From NCBI RefSeq assembly GCF_000002235.5, contig NW_022145599.1:20635655-20699654 (forward strand): a DNA stretch of 64,000 nucleotides, read 5' to 3'. The first letter of the stretch is position 1. Each line of letters begins with the position of its first letter. Shown here piece after piece: positions 33,607 to 46,500 of the stretch. The position numbers and the translations under genes are program-made. Source of the DNA: Strongylocentrotus purpuratus (Eukaryota; Echinodermata; Echinoidea; Camarodonta; Strongylocentrotidae). The notes under the pieces are model-generated. The model was given only the letters and a program-made list of their open reading frames with translations. It did no database searches and was not told where the DNA came from.

Positions 33607-36600
33607 AACGTAAAATGGGGAATCATCTTACGAAGGTGAGTCCCGTACGTTGTGCTGCTGTCGTTCACAAAAAGGTAGAGTGTCGGACGTATTTGTCTCT
33701 TAAAAAGTACTAACTAGTACTATAAGGCTAGAATTATAAAATTAATAATAATAATAATAATGATAATATCAAAGCCAGTGTACTAGTATTTCATGAAGGG
33801 TGGATGAACTAGAGCAGAGTCGAGTTCGTAAGAAGTGATTTTTTTTTTTTTGGGGGGGGGGGTGTCATTATTAATGTTGTTTGTTCTAGAGGATAAATAT
33901 TTGATAAAACAATTGCTATTACGATATGATTTTGTGTCCTGTTTATTTCCAAAGTTCAGAATACATATGCATAATAACAATTTGTTTGTTCTTTCGGCTA
34001 AATATTTGATAAAAATCCTCTTTGCGATATTTTTGTTTTTGTTTTTTATTTACCGAGTGTGTGTTTTTTTTTTTTTTACTTGGTTGGTTACTCTTATCCA
34101 AATTCCGTTCAAAAATAACAAAGCTTAAAAAAATTTACCGAAAAAATAACATTTGATACAAGTAGCCCGAGTCATTACGGGTTTTGCCGAACCCGGGTTT
34201 GACTTGAAAATTTCGGGCGGGGACCAGGTCCCCGAACGGGAATTTTCACCACACCAAAAATTATGTGCATGCAGCAGCGGGAGTTAAGATTAAAATGCTG
34301 AACTAATAATGCGACGGTAATGATAGTTGCTGCTTTAAAAACAATTGAATAAACAATTCAGTGGGAACAAAAATTTTCGGAAGTAAATAAAATTATGTAG
34401 ATGGCAGCTATTTTTTCCCGTTTCTAAAATTAAGGAATGCAATGAAGTATTCAAGATTAGGGATACCAAACGTGTTCAAATACGGAAGTCAAAATATGAC
34501 TCACTGAAGACTGAGATAACCAAAATGCTGATCAGACTATAACAACTTAAATGTAATACTTTAGCAATTAAATTAATGCCTATTGTATTTTGATTTTATT
34601 AGTCCGATCAGCATTTTGGTCTTGTGTGTGGTACTATCGATCGTCACTTGCTCAGTCTTCGGCAAGTATTTTTTTACTTCCGTTTCTGAACACATTGGAG
34701 AAAGAAGACATTTCGTTGTACTGTTTTCGACTCTTACTTCTTGTCTGAGCCCAGTTCCCCCCCCCCCCTCCCGCGCGAAGCACAGAAGCTTTGACGTTTT
34801 ATTAAATTATTAGAAAGAAGAAGATTCGTTGTACCGTTTTCTACTCTTAATCCTTGTCTGAATTCAGTTTCCCCCTCTCGCGCAAAGCGTGGAAGCTTTT
34901 CACGTTTCATTAAATTATTAGAGAAAGAAGACGATTCGTTGTACCGACTCTTTATTATTGTCGGAGTTTTCAAAAATGTTTCTTTGTCCGATAAAAAGTC
35001 ACAGTTCGTAGGGAGAAAAAAAATTGCAGGCCGACTGCACGTTATACGTCTCGCCGACTTCAAACTTCTGCATTGATGTAGTACACGAGGATCGAGCAAG
35101 AATACCGACACAGCGGACCTGACACAGCAACATAATTATCTATGCGTATCTTTCTTGCCCCCTCGACGTGGTGACTCCATCAAACATCCCCCTCTCTCTT
35201 ACTCCCACCCCTCTTCTCCCAGGCTCTTACCCCCTCACCCCACCCCTCTTCTCTCACGCTCTTACTCCCTCACCCCCCCCCCCCCCTCTTCCTCTCCTCC
35301 CTTCATTCCCTGTTTTTTATGATTCCTTTTTCTCTTCTATTATTCCTTTTCTCCTTTCCTTTCTTTGCTTTCTTTCTTTCCTCTACTTCCCTTTTTTTTC
35401 TTCTCTTCTCTTCCTTTATTTCCCTCTTATTTTCCCCTCCCCCTTTTCTATTTTTTCCCGACTGCAGCGCAATTTTACCGACAATATCCTGACAAATGGG
35501 GGGTGTCACACCCCCTCCCCCCCACACACACACACACACACCCCCGTTTAGCGACGCCCCTGGTTGTTATCCCATTATTCTGTTAAAAGAAATGCCATTC
35601 CTTATCCTCTTGCACCTCTCTTCTATCTTGTTTAATTCTCTTTCATTTTTCCTTTCTCCTTAAAGTCACAAAAATTCCCCCCTCTCCTTCCCCTTTTTCC
35701 CATCGCTTTTTGTTTTGTTCTTCTTGTGCTTTTTTCTAGAGGGGGGCTGCACGCCTGGCAAAAGGGACCCATATTTTGCACACTGCAAAATTTTGTCACC
35801 CCCCCCCCCCCCCCCACCCCTTTCCCGGTAAGAAAACATTCTTATAATATCATCCCCCTTTCTTTCTTTTCCATTCTCATTATTCTCCTTTTCCCCTTTT
35901 TCTCTCCTCTGTCTTTTCCCTTTCTTCCTTTCCCCCTCCTTTTTCTCCTCTCCCCTTTTCTCTCCTCCCTCTTTTCTTCTTCATTCTCTCTTCCCTTTTC
36001 TTTCTTTTTCCCCTCCTTTTTCTTTCTCCCTCCTTCTTCTCTTTTCTCCCTTTTTCTTCCCCCCCCCCTTCCCCCTTTTTTTACCAGGGGGGACCGTGCC
36101 CCCTGCGCCCCCACTAATTCCGCCACTGTTAATACCTTGAGGCATTACGTTTTGGGGTTGTCCCGTTCTCTTGATTGCGTTATCTCAAGAGGTGATTGAC
36201 AGATTACCATCAAACTCAAGACATGTACCGAATCTTGCAGATATTTTGAGAACCTGTTAATGGATTTCGATCAAATTTGAACTTAAAATTCCTTTGCTTT
36301 GGTTTGTAAAATCGCTCTATGACGAAGGCATCACTTTTGACTGCGTGCAGTCGAAGATCCATCATGTTTTTTATTCATTTAGGCTGTTCCGAACCGCCGC
36401 AATACTTTCCATGTATAAAGCCATTCAATGCAATCATCAGAGAATATCTCTTTGAAGAGTGAAACATTACCAAAAACCCTAACAGTGTTTACATCTTATG
36501 CCAACATTCATATAAATGCTGTTGTGGGCTATAACCTAAACACAGGAGATATTCAACAATCACAGAATTTGACATAATGTTCAGGTACAAATGATATTAA

Positions 36601-36668
36601 TAGACATCCCATATATTATGCGCAAAACATGAGACCTATTGTTCTTGCCCCAAAACTAACCACACATG
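33607..36668. other. gene-free stretch with hairpin, tandem and pyrimidine tracts
   Basis: No exon is supported. It contains an inverted repeat CCAAAATGCTGATCAGA at 34519 facing its complement at 34603. A tandem repeat of about 115 bp covers 34696-34950, about 2.3 units, with AGAAAGAAGA and TTCGTTGTACCG. A strand-biased pyrimidine region spans 35160-36110. Confidence 0.55.
35160..36110 (+). repeat. 900-bp polypyrimidine-rich region
   Basis: Two long C/T-rich blocks (about 35160-35460 and 35640-36080) are separated by a (CA)n run near 35522 and a C-run near 35802. The plus strand is almost all pyrimidine in stretches of tens of bases. Reading frames here encode only Phe/Ser/Leu/Pro runs and are not genes. 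Mirror-symmetric pyrimidine tracts can form triplex DNA; that is inference. Confidence 0.8.
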
Positions 36669-38036
36669 CAGGGGCGGCGATTTCTTTTCATGACCGGGGG
36701 GGGGGGGGACGAAATGCGGGGAATGCGGGAGGAGTGACATAATGAGCAAAAACGTTTTTTGGGGGGAGAAAAAAATCTGCATCATCACCGCTCTTACATG
36801 TTACATGCAGGCCCCGTTTTTCAAAGTGGGAGTGGGGGAGGGGGGGACTAAAGTATTTGCGATCAGATAGAGGAAAGTACGTGGGGCATAAATTGGCGTG
36901 GGGTCCAGGGGCAAAGCCCCGGCGGGGGTCAAGGGGCGGAACCCCATGAAGCTCAGAGTTTTTAGGCATTTAATAAGGGTCAGACGAGCATATTTTGATA
37001 CCTTATTTGTGACACTTGCATGCAGGTCACTAATCGGAGAGGGGTCCAGGGGGCGAAGCCCCCAGAAGCTCATCGGTTTTAGGCATTAAATTACGATCAG
37101 ATGAGTATCCAGGGGCCGCCTTAGGGCCCTTGATGGGGTCTAGGGGCGGAGCCCCTGGAAGCTTAGGGTTTTAGGCTTTTGAATATGGTCAGATGGGCAT
37201 CTAATCTAGTGGCCCGCTTAGGGCCCTGGTGGGGTCCAGGGGGCGGAGCCCCGGAAGGTCAGGTGTTTTAGGCATTTAATTATGGTCAGCTGAGCAACCA
37301 GGGGCCCCGCCTTAGGGTCCTTGGTTTGGTATAGGGGCGGAGCCCCTGGAAGCTAAGGGTTTTAGGCTTTTGAATATGGTCAGATGGGCTTCTAATCTAG
37401 TGGCCCGCTTAGGGCCCTGGTGGGGTCCAGGGGGCGGAGCCCGGAAGGTCAGGTGTTTTAGGCATTTGATTATGGTCAGCCGAGCAACCAGGGGCCCCGC
37501 CTTAGGGCCCTTGGTGGGGTATAGGGAGCAGAGCCCCCGGAAGCTCAGGGAAAATCATGCCATTTCAGCAACATTAATTTTGTAAATTAGTCACTGGTAT
37601 CGAATTAGAAATAAACCACGTTTGAATTTTATCGGGAGGGGTGGGGACTGCCCCAAGCCCGAGTGAGTGAGCATAGTAAATGAGAGGGGTGAAGGTGACG
37701 AAAGTGACTACCCCTTCACAGGTTTTGAAGTTTTGTTGTGAAAACAAACAATGTACTTTTTCACACTTCACTTTTTTACAATATTTAATTGTATATTTTG
37801 AAGGATATTATGCGAGGGAGCATAGCCCCTGAGCCAGATGATTTTTGCATGTTTATTTGTCTAACCGCTGCACTCTTGGGCCCTCCAAAGCCTTATAGTG
37901 TGATGCAGTCTTTAGTCAGTATTTTGCTGTACATTATTTTTTTGCACTTTTTCAAATTTCCGGGGGGGAAGATCCCCCCCTTTCAAAAATCGAGGGGGGG
38001 ACGTGTCCCCCCCCCCCCCCGGGATCGCCGCCCCTG
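36669..38036 (+). mobile_element. hAT-like non-autonomous element with internal minisatellite, copy 1
   Basis: Ends CAGGGGCGGCGAT and ATCGCCGCCCCTG. Flanks CACACATG and CACATATG form a 7-of-8 match, as expected for an aged 8-bp hAT duplication. The left half carries about seven GC-rich minisatellite units (36890-37560). The right part has CCTTATAGTGTGATGCAG, TTTGCACTTTTTCAAATTT and a G-run/C-run pair before the end. No transposase. A second, inverted copy is at 53189-54680. Confidence 0.85.
36890..37560 (+). repeat. GGGGCGGAGCCCC minisatellite, about 95-bp unit
   Basis: Repeated unit: GGGGTCCAGGGG, GCGGAGCCCC, GGAAG.TCAGG, GTTTTAGGCATTTAATTA, TGGTCAG.TGAGCA, then GCCTTAGGGCCCTTGG. About seven units of varying completeness. 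Each has a small palindrome, GGGGCGGAGCCCC. The same array, inverted, is in the 53189-54680 copy. Confidence 0.9.
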
Positions 38037-38180
38037 CACATATGATTAACTGAAATTGTATTGTTTTTGTTCTTTTCTTTAAGAAATTTCTTTAGAAAAT
38101 CATTTACAAACAAAATTTACATTAATATTAAAAATCCACTTCCAGTTTACCACTTAATAAGTATTCTGTACTTCTAATTC

Positions 38181-38640
38181 AGTTTCAAAATCAGACAACC
38201 TTGTGAAAGGAGTCCACGAAATGTTCAAGGAGACAGAGGAGAAGCTCCAGCAAGATCCAGACACATTTGCTGAGTCTTTCAAGGCAATGTTGAAATCGTA
38301 TGGGCAGCTGAAAACAAAAAACATCTTTATCCAGCCATCAGAATGTTTGGCCGATATGCATTAATCTTGACAGGTGCAAGGTCAAGCCCAAGGTAGCGGG
38401 AAAGCTACAAGTGTGTGGTACAAGCATTGGTGTGCAGCCCACAGCCATTGGACTAAGAAAATTGGGGGAGGAGACGCTTGAAAGGGGGACGACAGACCAA
38501 ACAAGCAGCTGCTGTGGAACAGGGATATGCCAGAGCTTCCTCATCCTCTCAGCTTCCCTGTAAAAAGCATGCAGCTACACCACATTCCCTCAACCATGCT
38601 GTCACAATGTGCCAATCTCTAGGGAAGACACATAGTGCAA
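38181..38640 (+). pseudogene. possible remnant of a SWIM-zinc-finger-type protein gene
   Basis: After an acceptor-like TTCTAATTCAG comes an open stretch encoding KGVHEMFKETEEKLQQDPD and FAESFKAMLKSYGQLKTKN, ending in a stop at 38361. Beyond it, frames shift: one gives IGVQPTAIGLRK, another CKKHAATPHSLNHAV. The order 'QPTA.. basic, KKHxxxxSL' recalls the tail of SWIM-zinc-finger proteins abundant in marine animals (memory only). It could instead be random; it is broken either way. Confidence 0.3.
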
Positions 38641-38654
38641 AATGATTCATATCA

Positions 38655-38890
38655 GTTCTAATGATGTGATCGCAAACTACTTTGCATACATAATGAGCCC
38701 TGCGACCTTTGATCTTAACCTTGTGACCCCAAAATCTTGTCAGTTTATTGGCTTTGTAAGATACATACATGGCCCAAGTTTGGCAGGAATCCATCAATCG
38801 GTTCTTGAGATAACGCGATCACGAGAATGGACAGACGGATGGGCAGCCCGAAAACATAATAACTCTGGGCACTTTGTAGCTGAGGCATAA
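38655..38890 (+). repeat. interspersed repeat with GGACAGACGG end, copy 2
   Basis: Matches 21125-21345 in order: GCATACATAATGA, CCCAAGTTTGGCAGGAATC, GGTTCTTGAGATAACGC, ATGGACAGACGGATGGGC, then ACATAATAACTC. Non-coding. Confidence 0.65.
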
Positions 38891-39610
38891 AAAATGTTGG
38901 TATTTATTTTGCTCTTGCAATTGGATATGAGGGCAGAAAACATTAAGCGACACCAGTGCAGCATGAACGTACTGCCCACAGCCATGTAGTAACATCACCC
39001 ATCGTCGACACATATGCAGTACATCATCATTATACAAGTACATTCGTACATACATGTTTGAAATAAAGTCTGGACTCTTTGCAAGCGGTTTCATTGGAAT
39101 TACCGGTAATCAAGAAATTCCTCTCGCTAGCGTGTAAAAAAAATATAGTATATACATGTAGCTGAACCTAGTTCATGGCCCAGTTCGAATATCCCGGTAA
39201 CCTGACTTTGAAAAATTAATAACCAGACTCTACCAAGACACTCATCAAAAAATGATTACCCTTTTTTACTTTGCTCTTTGATAATTCTCTCAAATTTGAA
39301 CTTGGCAACATGCATCGAAACTGAGGGATGCTACCGAGAGGGTACTGATGGTGATAACAGAGGAAAAAACAAAATTGCAAGTCCCTTTGTCATTTGGGAG
39401 ACTTACACAACCATAGGCATGCTATTCAAGAGTAGTGTTCTATCATATATGAATACAGAGATTATGCAAACACAATGAAATTATTTGAGTAAAATTATAA
39501 CTTCACTACTAGAAAGGCAGTTGTGTAATTTTATTTTATTTATTTGAGTCCATAAAAAAATTTGATTTTGAAAAAGTAGAGACAAATGATTAGAAAGCAG
39601 ATTACCATAC

Positions 39611-42600
39611 CTAGGAACCACAGTTGGAGTGCCTTGTAAGGATTCATCACCTGGTACGGAAGACCTGTCAACATGTGAAATGGATGACACAAATTAAAAA
39701 CAACTTCATAACAAGGCAATATTCAGGGATTATCAAACCTTTCAGAAATTACTGTGGCCAGTTAACAGTTCAAAATACAGATAAGAATGGACTTGCAAGA
39801 ACTTTGTTTCCACCAATAAAGCATGTATTATAAAACGGTAATTACTATGAAATACACTATAACAAGAAAAACAGTTCCAAAAAAAATAAAGTACAATTAT
39901 ACGTACATGTACACTGCTCCACCGCTTGATTCAGCAGAATTCCTGTCAGGAAGAGGTGGGAAATTGGCAGGGCCTGAACTCATTGGAGGGTCAAAATGTG
40001 ATGTACCATGACTGTAAGAAAAAGAGAATTTAAGATGAGATTACTTGCATCAACTTCATTACAGAATACAGATATGAACTTTTTTGGACTTAATCACAAC
40101 TCATGGAAATATCGAATTTTGGGAGAAGTGACTGATCTCTTTGTGCCACTGCACTTGGCAGTGTTGTAATGAATTGCATCTCTCCTATAACATTGAATGC
40201 AAGGGTTGAATACCTAAATGATTTTGACTTTCTGACAAGTAAAAAATTAAGTTCATTTTTTTTTTTGCAGTTACAGTTGCAATTAATCTCACATCTTTCT
40301 GCTACCTGGTAAAGGTAATCGGAGTCACATATCCTGTAAGAGGTACTTTCATTAAAGGTATTACAAAGTTTTGGGAAATTTTGAAAAATGGGTGGATAGT
40401 GATTCTTTACAATTTAAATATATTTGGATGCCCCTGTGGATCTATTAAAAACACTAGCAATTTTAGCCCTTAAAACATTTCTGCTTTCGAGAAAAATTGA
40501 ATATAAACATTTACCGGTGCTCCCGGTAAATTTTGATAAATTTCAAATAGCTCCTACGGCCTTACAATGGTAGCTGCGACCATGAAAATCTCAGACTATG
40601 TAGTTGAGGTATATAATTTCCGAACAAGAATAGCTAATCGGTCGATTTTAGTCAATAGACATTGTTTTATAGCTTAATTAATATCTTGACCTTGAGAGGG
40701 AGCTATTCAACAAAAAATGTTTATTATTTACAATTTCATAACTTTAGAGTCGATTTCGACCGCGACAACGATCTCTGAATATCGTAGGATCATATATGCT
40801 TCCAATATGTTCATTTGAACCAAATTCATGACCCCATACCAAAACTTTGTATAACCTTTAACATTCCACTACCCCCATTTAGTGCCCACCAAAGGGCACT
40901 AGCGCATCGACTTGGTTTTGAACCTGGTTCACCGGATTACGAGACCACTGCTCTACCGACTGAGCTATCGCGCCTACTGGGTACTTTTCCTATGTAAAAA
41001 GGACACTTTGGGGAACTTAAAAATGTGTACATGTTTACCTCATTTTAGGATCCACAGAAGCTGACGGCAAAGAAACCTCTGATTGCTGGGCGGCCAATGA
41101 GGTCTGTTCTGGTCTGATTTCTGATGAGCCTGGTCTGGAAGATCAGAGAGTATAATTATAATTTCCATTATCAGCTGCAGTGTTTCCTTCTATTGAAAAA
41201 AGAGCTGCACTGTCAAACACACAACTACAGGTGCACTAACAAAAACAGTAGGTCTGTCAGAGGCAGCACCCACCCCCCCCCCCCCCCACTTTTTCAAGTT
41301 CCCAAAAAGTGCCCTTTTTACATAGGAAAAGAGCCCATTTAACTTTTAAAAATGCCCCTTCCCCTTTCCTCCTCTGATAAGTGCCCCTTTTATTTAGACA
41401 CGTACCCCCTTTCCTTTGACAAGTTCCCATTTTCCTTTGCAATAAGTGTCCATTTCCATTCTCGTACATGCTCTTTTAATCTCTTTTTACTTTTGAAAAG
41501 TGCCCCTTTCACCTCTGATAATTACTCTACCGGAATCTGAGAGGTGCCCCTTTTGCTTTGACAAGTGCCCCTTTTCCTTTGTAAGAAGTGTCCCTTCCCC
41601 TTTTAATAACTACCCATATTTAACTTGGATAAGCACACCTTATACTTTCACAGGTGCCCCCTTTCCTTTCTAATAAGTGCCCCTTTTCTTTATGACAGGT
41701 GCTCCCATTTAAAGAAGAGCCCCTTCCCCTTCTCATAAATGCCCCTTTTCACCTATAAAAATAGTTCCTTTTCATTCTCATTAGTGGCAGTGCCCCTTTT
41801 AATCTCTTCTAAATGACCTAATTGGTATTCAGTTCTGAGAGATACTTGTTTTACTTTGACAAGTGCACCTTCCTTCCTGATAAGTGCTCTTTTCATCTCC
41901 AATAAATGCCCCTTTTATTTTGACACATTCCCAATTTCCTTCCTAATAAATGCTCTTTTTCTTTCTGATAAGTGCCCCTTGAATTGATCCCCTTCTCACA
42001 ATTACCCATTTTTATCTCTGATAAGTGCCCCGTTTATTTTAACATGTTCCTCTTTTTCTTTTTAATAAGAGCCGATTACCCCCTTCTCATAAAAGCCCCC
42101 TTTCACCTCCAATAAATACCCCTATTAAAATCTGATCGGTGCCCCTTTTCTTTCAACAAATGCACATTTCTCTTTATCATTAGTGCTTCTTTTTCATTCT
42201 CATAAGTCATAAGTGCCTCTTTTCATGTATGGTCTGTGCCCCTTTTAACCTCTGATAATCACCCCTCTAACAATGATACATTCCCCTTTTCCTTTCTAAT
42301 AAGGATCAAACCTACCCCTTTTTCACAAATGCCCCTATCAAAATCTGATGGGTGCCTCTTAATTTCCGTCGAAAAACGGCCATTTCCCATTCTCATAAGT
42401 GCCTTTTTCATCCCTGGTGATCGTGAGTGCCTCTCTTTTTAGGTGTAATAAGTGCCCCATTTTCACCTCTGATAATTAGCCTTTGTACTTTGACACATGC
42501 TCTTTTTCTTTTCTAATAAGTGTCCCCTATTCCTCTCATTTCTGACAAAAATGTTACTAAGACTGATGAGTATGCAAATGGCACTCAGATTCCTTGTGGT

Positions 42601-43008
42601 TGAATGGCTAGGTATATATTTACGTGTGGTAGTGTGTGCAAATGTAATGATAGTTATATTATTAGGGCCTACACCAGATCTGGCCTACACTAATTTAAAA
42701 ACCTCCAGATATTTTACTCACTTTGAATCGAGCCCGAGGAGATTAGAGCCTTCCGCCGCATCCAGCAACACCACGGCCAGATCACGGGGAGCAACATGCA
42801 TTCGCTTGGCGAGCGCGAGCCATCGGTCGTGTACTTCCAACTCCAACAATAGAGCTTTATGATGAGTTCGGTAGTCCTTCTGCCTCTCCAATCTTCTCTG
42901 CCTTTTGATATTGCTTGGCACCGAAGGTCTCCCGATTTTTCTTTTGCCAGCAGTCATATCTATCCGATTTTGAGGGATCCGAGTACTGGTACTTTCTCCG
43001 TTCTCCAT
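39611..43008 (-). CDS. unknown protein, basic N-terminal domain (partial)
   Basis: Four exons: 42722-43008, 41039-41134, 39913-40011 and 39664-39611, with GT/AG borders. Every junction is phase 2 and the open frame runs through all four (178 codons and part of the next). Exon 1 starts at Met and is rich in Lys/Arg (GKRKIGRPSVPSNIKRQRR), then a helical stretch with HDRWLALAKRMHVAPRDLAVVLLDA. The small exons encode Ser/Pro-rich linker. I recall families in sea urchin and amphioxus with a similar 'basic, W, LLD' start followed by Ser/Pro linkers, but I cannot name one. The 3' exons were not found; they may lie left of 39611 or be lost. The donor of exon 3 (GTACAT) is weak. Nuclear function is a guess from the basic patch. 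Intron 1 is filled by a degenerate tandem array. Confidence 0.65.
40877..40975 (-). mobile_element. tRNA-like SINE head or tRNA pseudogene
   Basis: Minus strand: GGCGCGATAGCTCAGTCGG holds a perfect A box (TAGCTCAGTCGG) and D arm, and GGTTCAAAACC is a B box about 35 bases on. The anticodon loop would read CTCGTAA (Thr-CGT-like), but the anticodon, T and acceptor stems do not pair. So it is not a working tRNA; a tRNA-derived SINE or tRNA relic is likely. It lies in an intron of the 39611-43008 gene. Confidence 0.7.
41268..42540 (+). repeat. degenerate 28-bp tandem array (AGTGCCCCTTTT)
   Basis: About 45 units of 26-30 bp built on AGTGCCCCTTTTC.TT, followed by TCTGATAA or CTAATA. Units diverge 10-30 percent. 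A C-run marks the left end. The array fills intron 1 of the minus-strand gene. Smaller related tracts occur at 45040-45370 (inverted) and 55990-56110. Confidence 0.9.
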
Positions 43009-43200
43009 ATTGGTTGACTGTGTCGATCAAGGGAGATCCCCTGCATTTATATCGCGTACCGCGTACCGATGCCACTGTATGTACGGGGTACCTGCACTGC
43101 ACACACATTCTACATGATCGAATCTCTTTGTATCATAAAATGAGACATAACTCACATGCCCTGGTCTGATCACGAATCGAATTAAACGAGCGCGATTCGA

Positions 43201-43548
43201 CAACTAACGGTCGTTATTTTCACACAAAGGGAAGTTCTAAATTAGTATTATCTTTCAATGCCATTGGAATTTAACTTTTCCATTTTTAGGCCTGCACAAA
43301 ATGTAATAATATATTCTGAACGTGCCCCTTCGAAATTGCATGGCTACAATAAAGAGTTAAATCTGTCTTCAATATCTGTAGTTTTCTCTTTTTTTACTTG
43401 AAAAATAGTATTTTCATCAACATTTTTAGTATTGTTTTATTTCCTCTTAGACTGTGACTGAAGACTTGTGCAAAAAACATATCAGATCGAGCCATGTATA
43501 TAGAGAAAGTGAAATAAAAGGACAGAGAGAGAAAAAGAGAGAGAGAGG

Positions 43549-43581
<33 letters not shown>

Positions 43582-46500
43582 GAGGAGAGGAGTGGAGGGG
43601 AGAAATGACGAGAAAAGTCAAGCACACCCCTCCCCCTCGTTTTATGGTCATATTTTTAATTATTAACAACCTCAAGTACGGTTTCCCAACAATCCGTAGC
43701 ATCATTATGAACACATACTCTTCAACTTTCTTCCAATCCTTTATTACGTAAGTCGTTCCTAATTTAATGCTCCCTTGTCAACATACTTTGTTGTCCTGCA
43801 AGTTATGTACTGTTTCACCAAAACAAATAAGTTGTGCCTTACATACTGAATAACTCATGTAATGGTCACTCATACCATTATGGATCACTCCATAGGCCTA
43901 CACGTTACTTTATCCGGAATCATTTTATTAGCATGTGAGCTACGAATGAACTAGTTCCTCTAGAAAAAATACTATCGTTGATTTTTTTTTTTCAAACCAT
44001 AAACATTATTAATTTGGTAGTAAATATCTGTGTTACCTTGAAACGTTATATTTTTCTTCTTCATAGGCCTACTATCACAATTCATATATCACCCATCATG
44101 AAAAAATGATCCTCAAATCCATTTACAAAAAAATAAAAAATCGTCATGTCGGTCAAAAAGATTATTTGTGGAAGTAGGCGGCCTGTACCAGTTCAAAAAT
44201 AATCTTGAATTCGATTTTTTTAAAGTATTCGTATATGGATGATCCTTCTAAACCTGCAAGCTAGAGACTCATGAGCAATCATATTGCAGAGTTTGGTGCA
44301 CATAAATCGCCACACCGCGGAAAAATGTGGTATGTAAACTTTTGCATCTGAGACAGTATCGTCCAATGTAGTTTCATTTGCAGCAAGAACGTGTATTTCT
44401 TTATCATTCAAAATTTCTTTAATTTTTCATGATTTTTCAAATAGTTTTTAAATATACAACAACAACAAATATACCTTTTTCCAGTTAATTGATCATATGC
44501 AGCAAGCTTATTTAAATATTATACGTATTCAATAGCATATTACGTACTGTGTGATTTACTTGCTGCACATTCTGCATTTATATAATGTGAACTTGGTGAT
44601 GAAAAAGACATGTTGTGCACTCCCAACAAAAAAGGCACGTTCTGGAGAAAAAAAATGTTCTGGAGAAAAAAAAAGGGGGGCACCTTTAAAGGAAAAAAAC
44701 CTAAAAAGCAAAAATATACAATTTTTTAAAAACATTGGTATACCCCTACCAGTGATTGCATTATCTGGAATGCTTTCAATATTTGTTTCTCTTTATACAT
44801 CATACAAGATAATTGTTTGAGCGTCATACATTGCAGTTGGGTGTGATGATCCGAATATGCATTTGCGAGCAAGCGAAGCGAGCGAGGAAAATTGTTAAGG
44901 TTTGTGAGGTTGTTCGATAAATTACAATTTATAAAGAGGGTAAAATCCAATCCTGAAAAGTTTATAAGCACATTCTCATAACGGAAGACTGAAAAGATCG
45001 TTGAAACTAAGTAACACTAATTAAAACATCTATACAAGATACAAGCAAGGTGTGGGGGAATTGCTCTTAGTCGCTTCAAATTAGGGGCACGTGTAATGAT
45101 GAGAGGAACTACAGGGGACACTTATCGAAAGGAATGACACTACACTTATTAGATAAGAAAAGAAGCACGTGTCAAAGTACAAAGTGTAATTATTAAAGGT
45201 GAAAAGGGGCACTTATCGCAGCTAAAAAGGGGGTACTGACCAGAAATGAAAAGGGGCACTTATAATACAGGAACATGTGCAATTTTTGAAAGATATAGTT
45301 TAATAGGAGCTTTATCGGTGATGAAAGGAGGCTTTTTTAAGAAAGGGGAGTATATGGCTTTTATTAGAATATACGATTAAATGGGGGTGAATGTGTGCAT
45401 TCCTAGTATTATAAATATTGACAGAACAATTTTAAGTGAAATAATTAAGTTAAGTTTGAAAATGAATATTGCACAATAAATAAAATTTTCATTTTTTTGT
45501 AAAACCCCAAACAATATTACATTAGTTAATATGGAATGATACAAGGGAACAATATCACGATGTTAGGACTCTTTGAGGAACAGATTTCAGTTTGTAAAGA
45601 ATTCCGATACTTCTTGATACAATGTCTGCCATCTATAAATATCCCTACAAATTTAGTACCATAAACTATATATTTTTTATTTCTATAGCTTAGGCATAAA
45701 TGTTCGTCAATGACGGTTTTAGAACCAAATAATATATAATTGGTTAATTTTGTTTTATCAATGTCTACAAATTATTCTTTGCTTTCATCATGTTGCTGAT
45801 ATTGGTGAGTTGAACATTAACATAATTAAATAATTTGTTGGGATCAATGTTGGGATCAATTAAATGAAACAACATAATAATCGATTTGCCTGTAATCTGT
45901 GGGAGCTAGCTGGTGTAAAATATAATTTCTACTCGTATCTAATTTCACAAACAGCAGACCATAATTAGCCCTAATAATTATATTCTAATAGTTAATCGTT
46001 TTCAAAAGTAAATTTGCCCAATTAACTTCATCATTGGCTTGTCATAAGCTATGGAGTTGCCAATTTTATTCCTACTTTTGATAAAGATTTTGTTTTCATC
46101 GTTATATCAGAATTTGAAGGAAAAAAATATTTGTTTTAAAAATAATGAAATAAAATGTTTTTATTTTGAGTCTTAATAGATTAACAAAATATTTTTTAAA
46201 TACCATTATGTACAGCTTATCTAAAAGATTTAATAATTGAGTTGGGCGGAGCTAGACCCATAGCAACACGAAGCACACGTACTGTACTGTCGACCTTTTT
46301 CGCGACGGACAATAATTAGCCTTGAACTTCTTTTATTTAATGACATGGTTCATGATAAGTTAACTCTCCCACGCCATTTTTGCTGTCATCTTATTTAAAC
46401 TTTGTCTTTTGGGTAAGAATTATGAACATTTCTAGTTAGATTGCCTCTTGAATTTGCAAGTCTTACTTGCCGCGCCGGTTGCTATGACATGAGTGAACGC

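Noticed and set aside
35168-36199. Several 90-157-codon frames, both strands
   Set aside because: Composition artefacts of the pyrimidine tract (Phe/Ser/Pro or Lys/Glu/Arg runs).
40877-40975. Functional tRNA-Thr gene
   Set aside because: A and B boxes are good, but the anticodon, T and acceptor stems do not pair; kept only as a tRNA-derived relic.
46478-46491. RFX X-box (GTTGCTATGACATG) upstream of the 47068 gene
   Set aside because: Only the left half matches; the right half lacks the required YAAC. Too weak to support a ciliary promoter.
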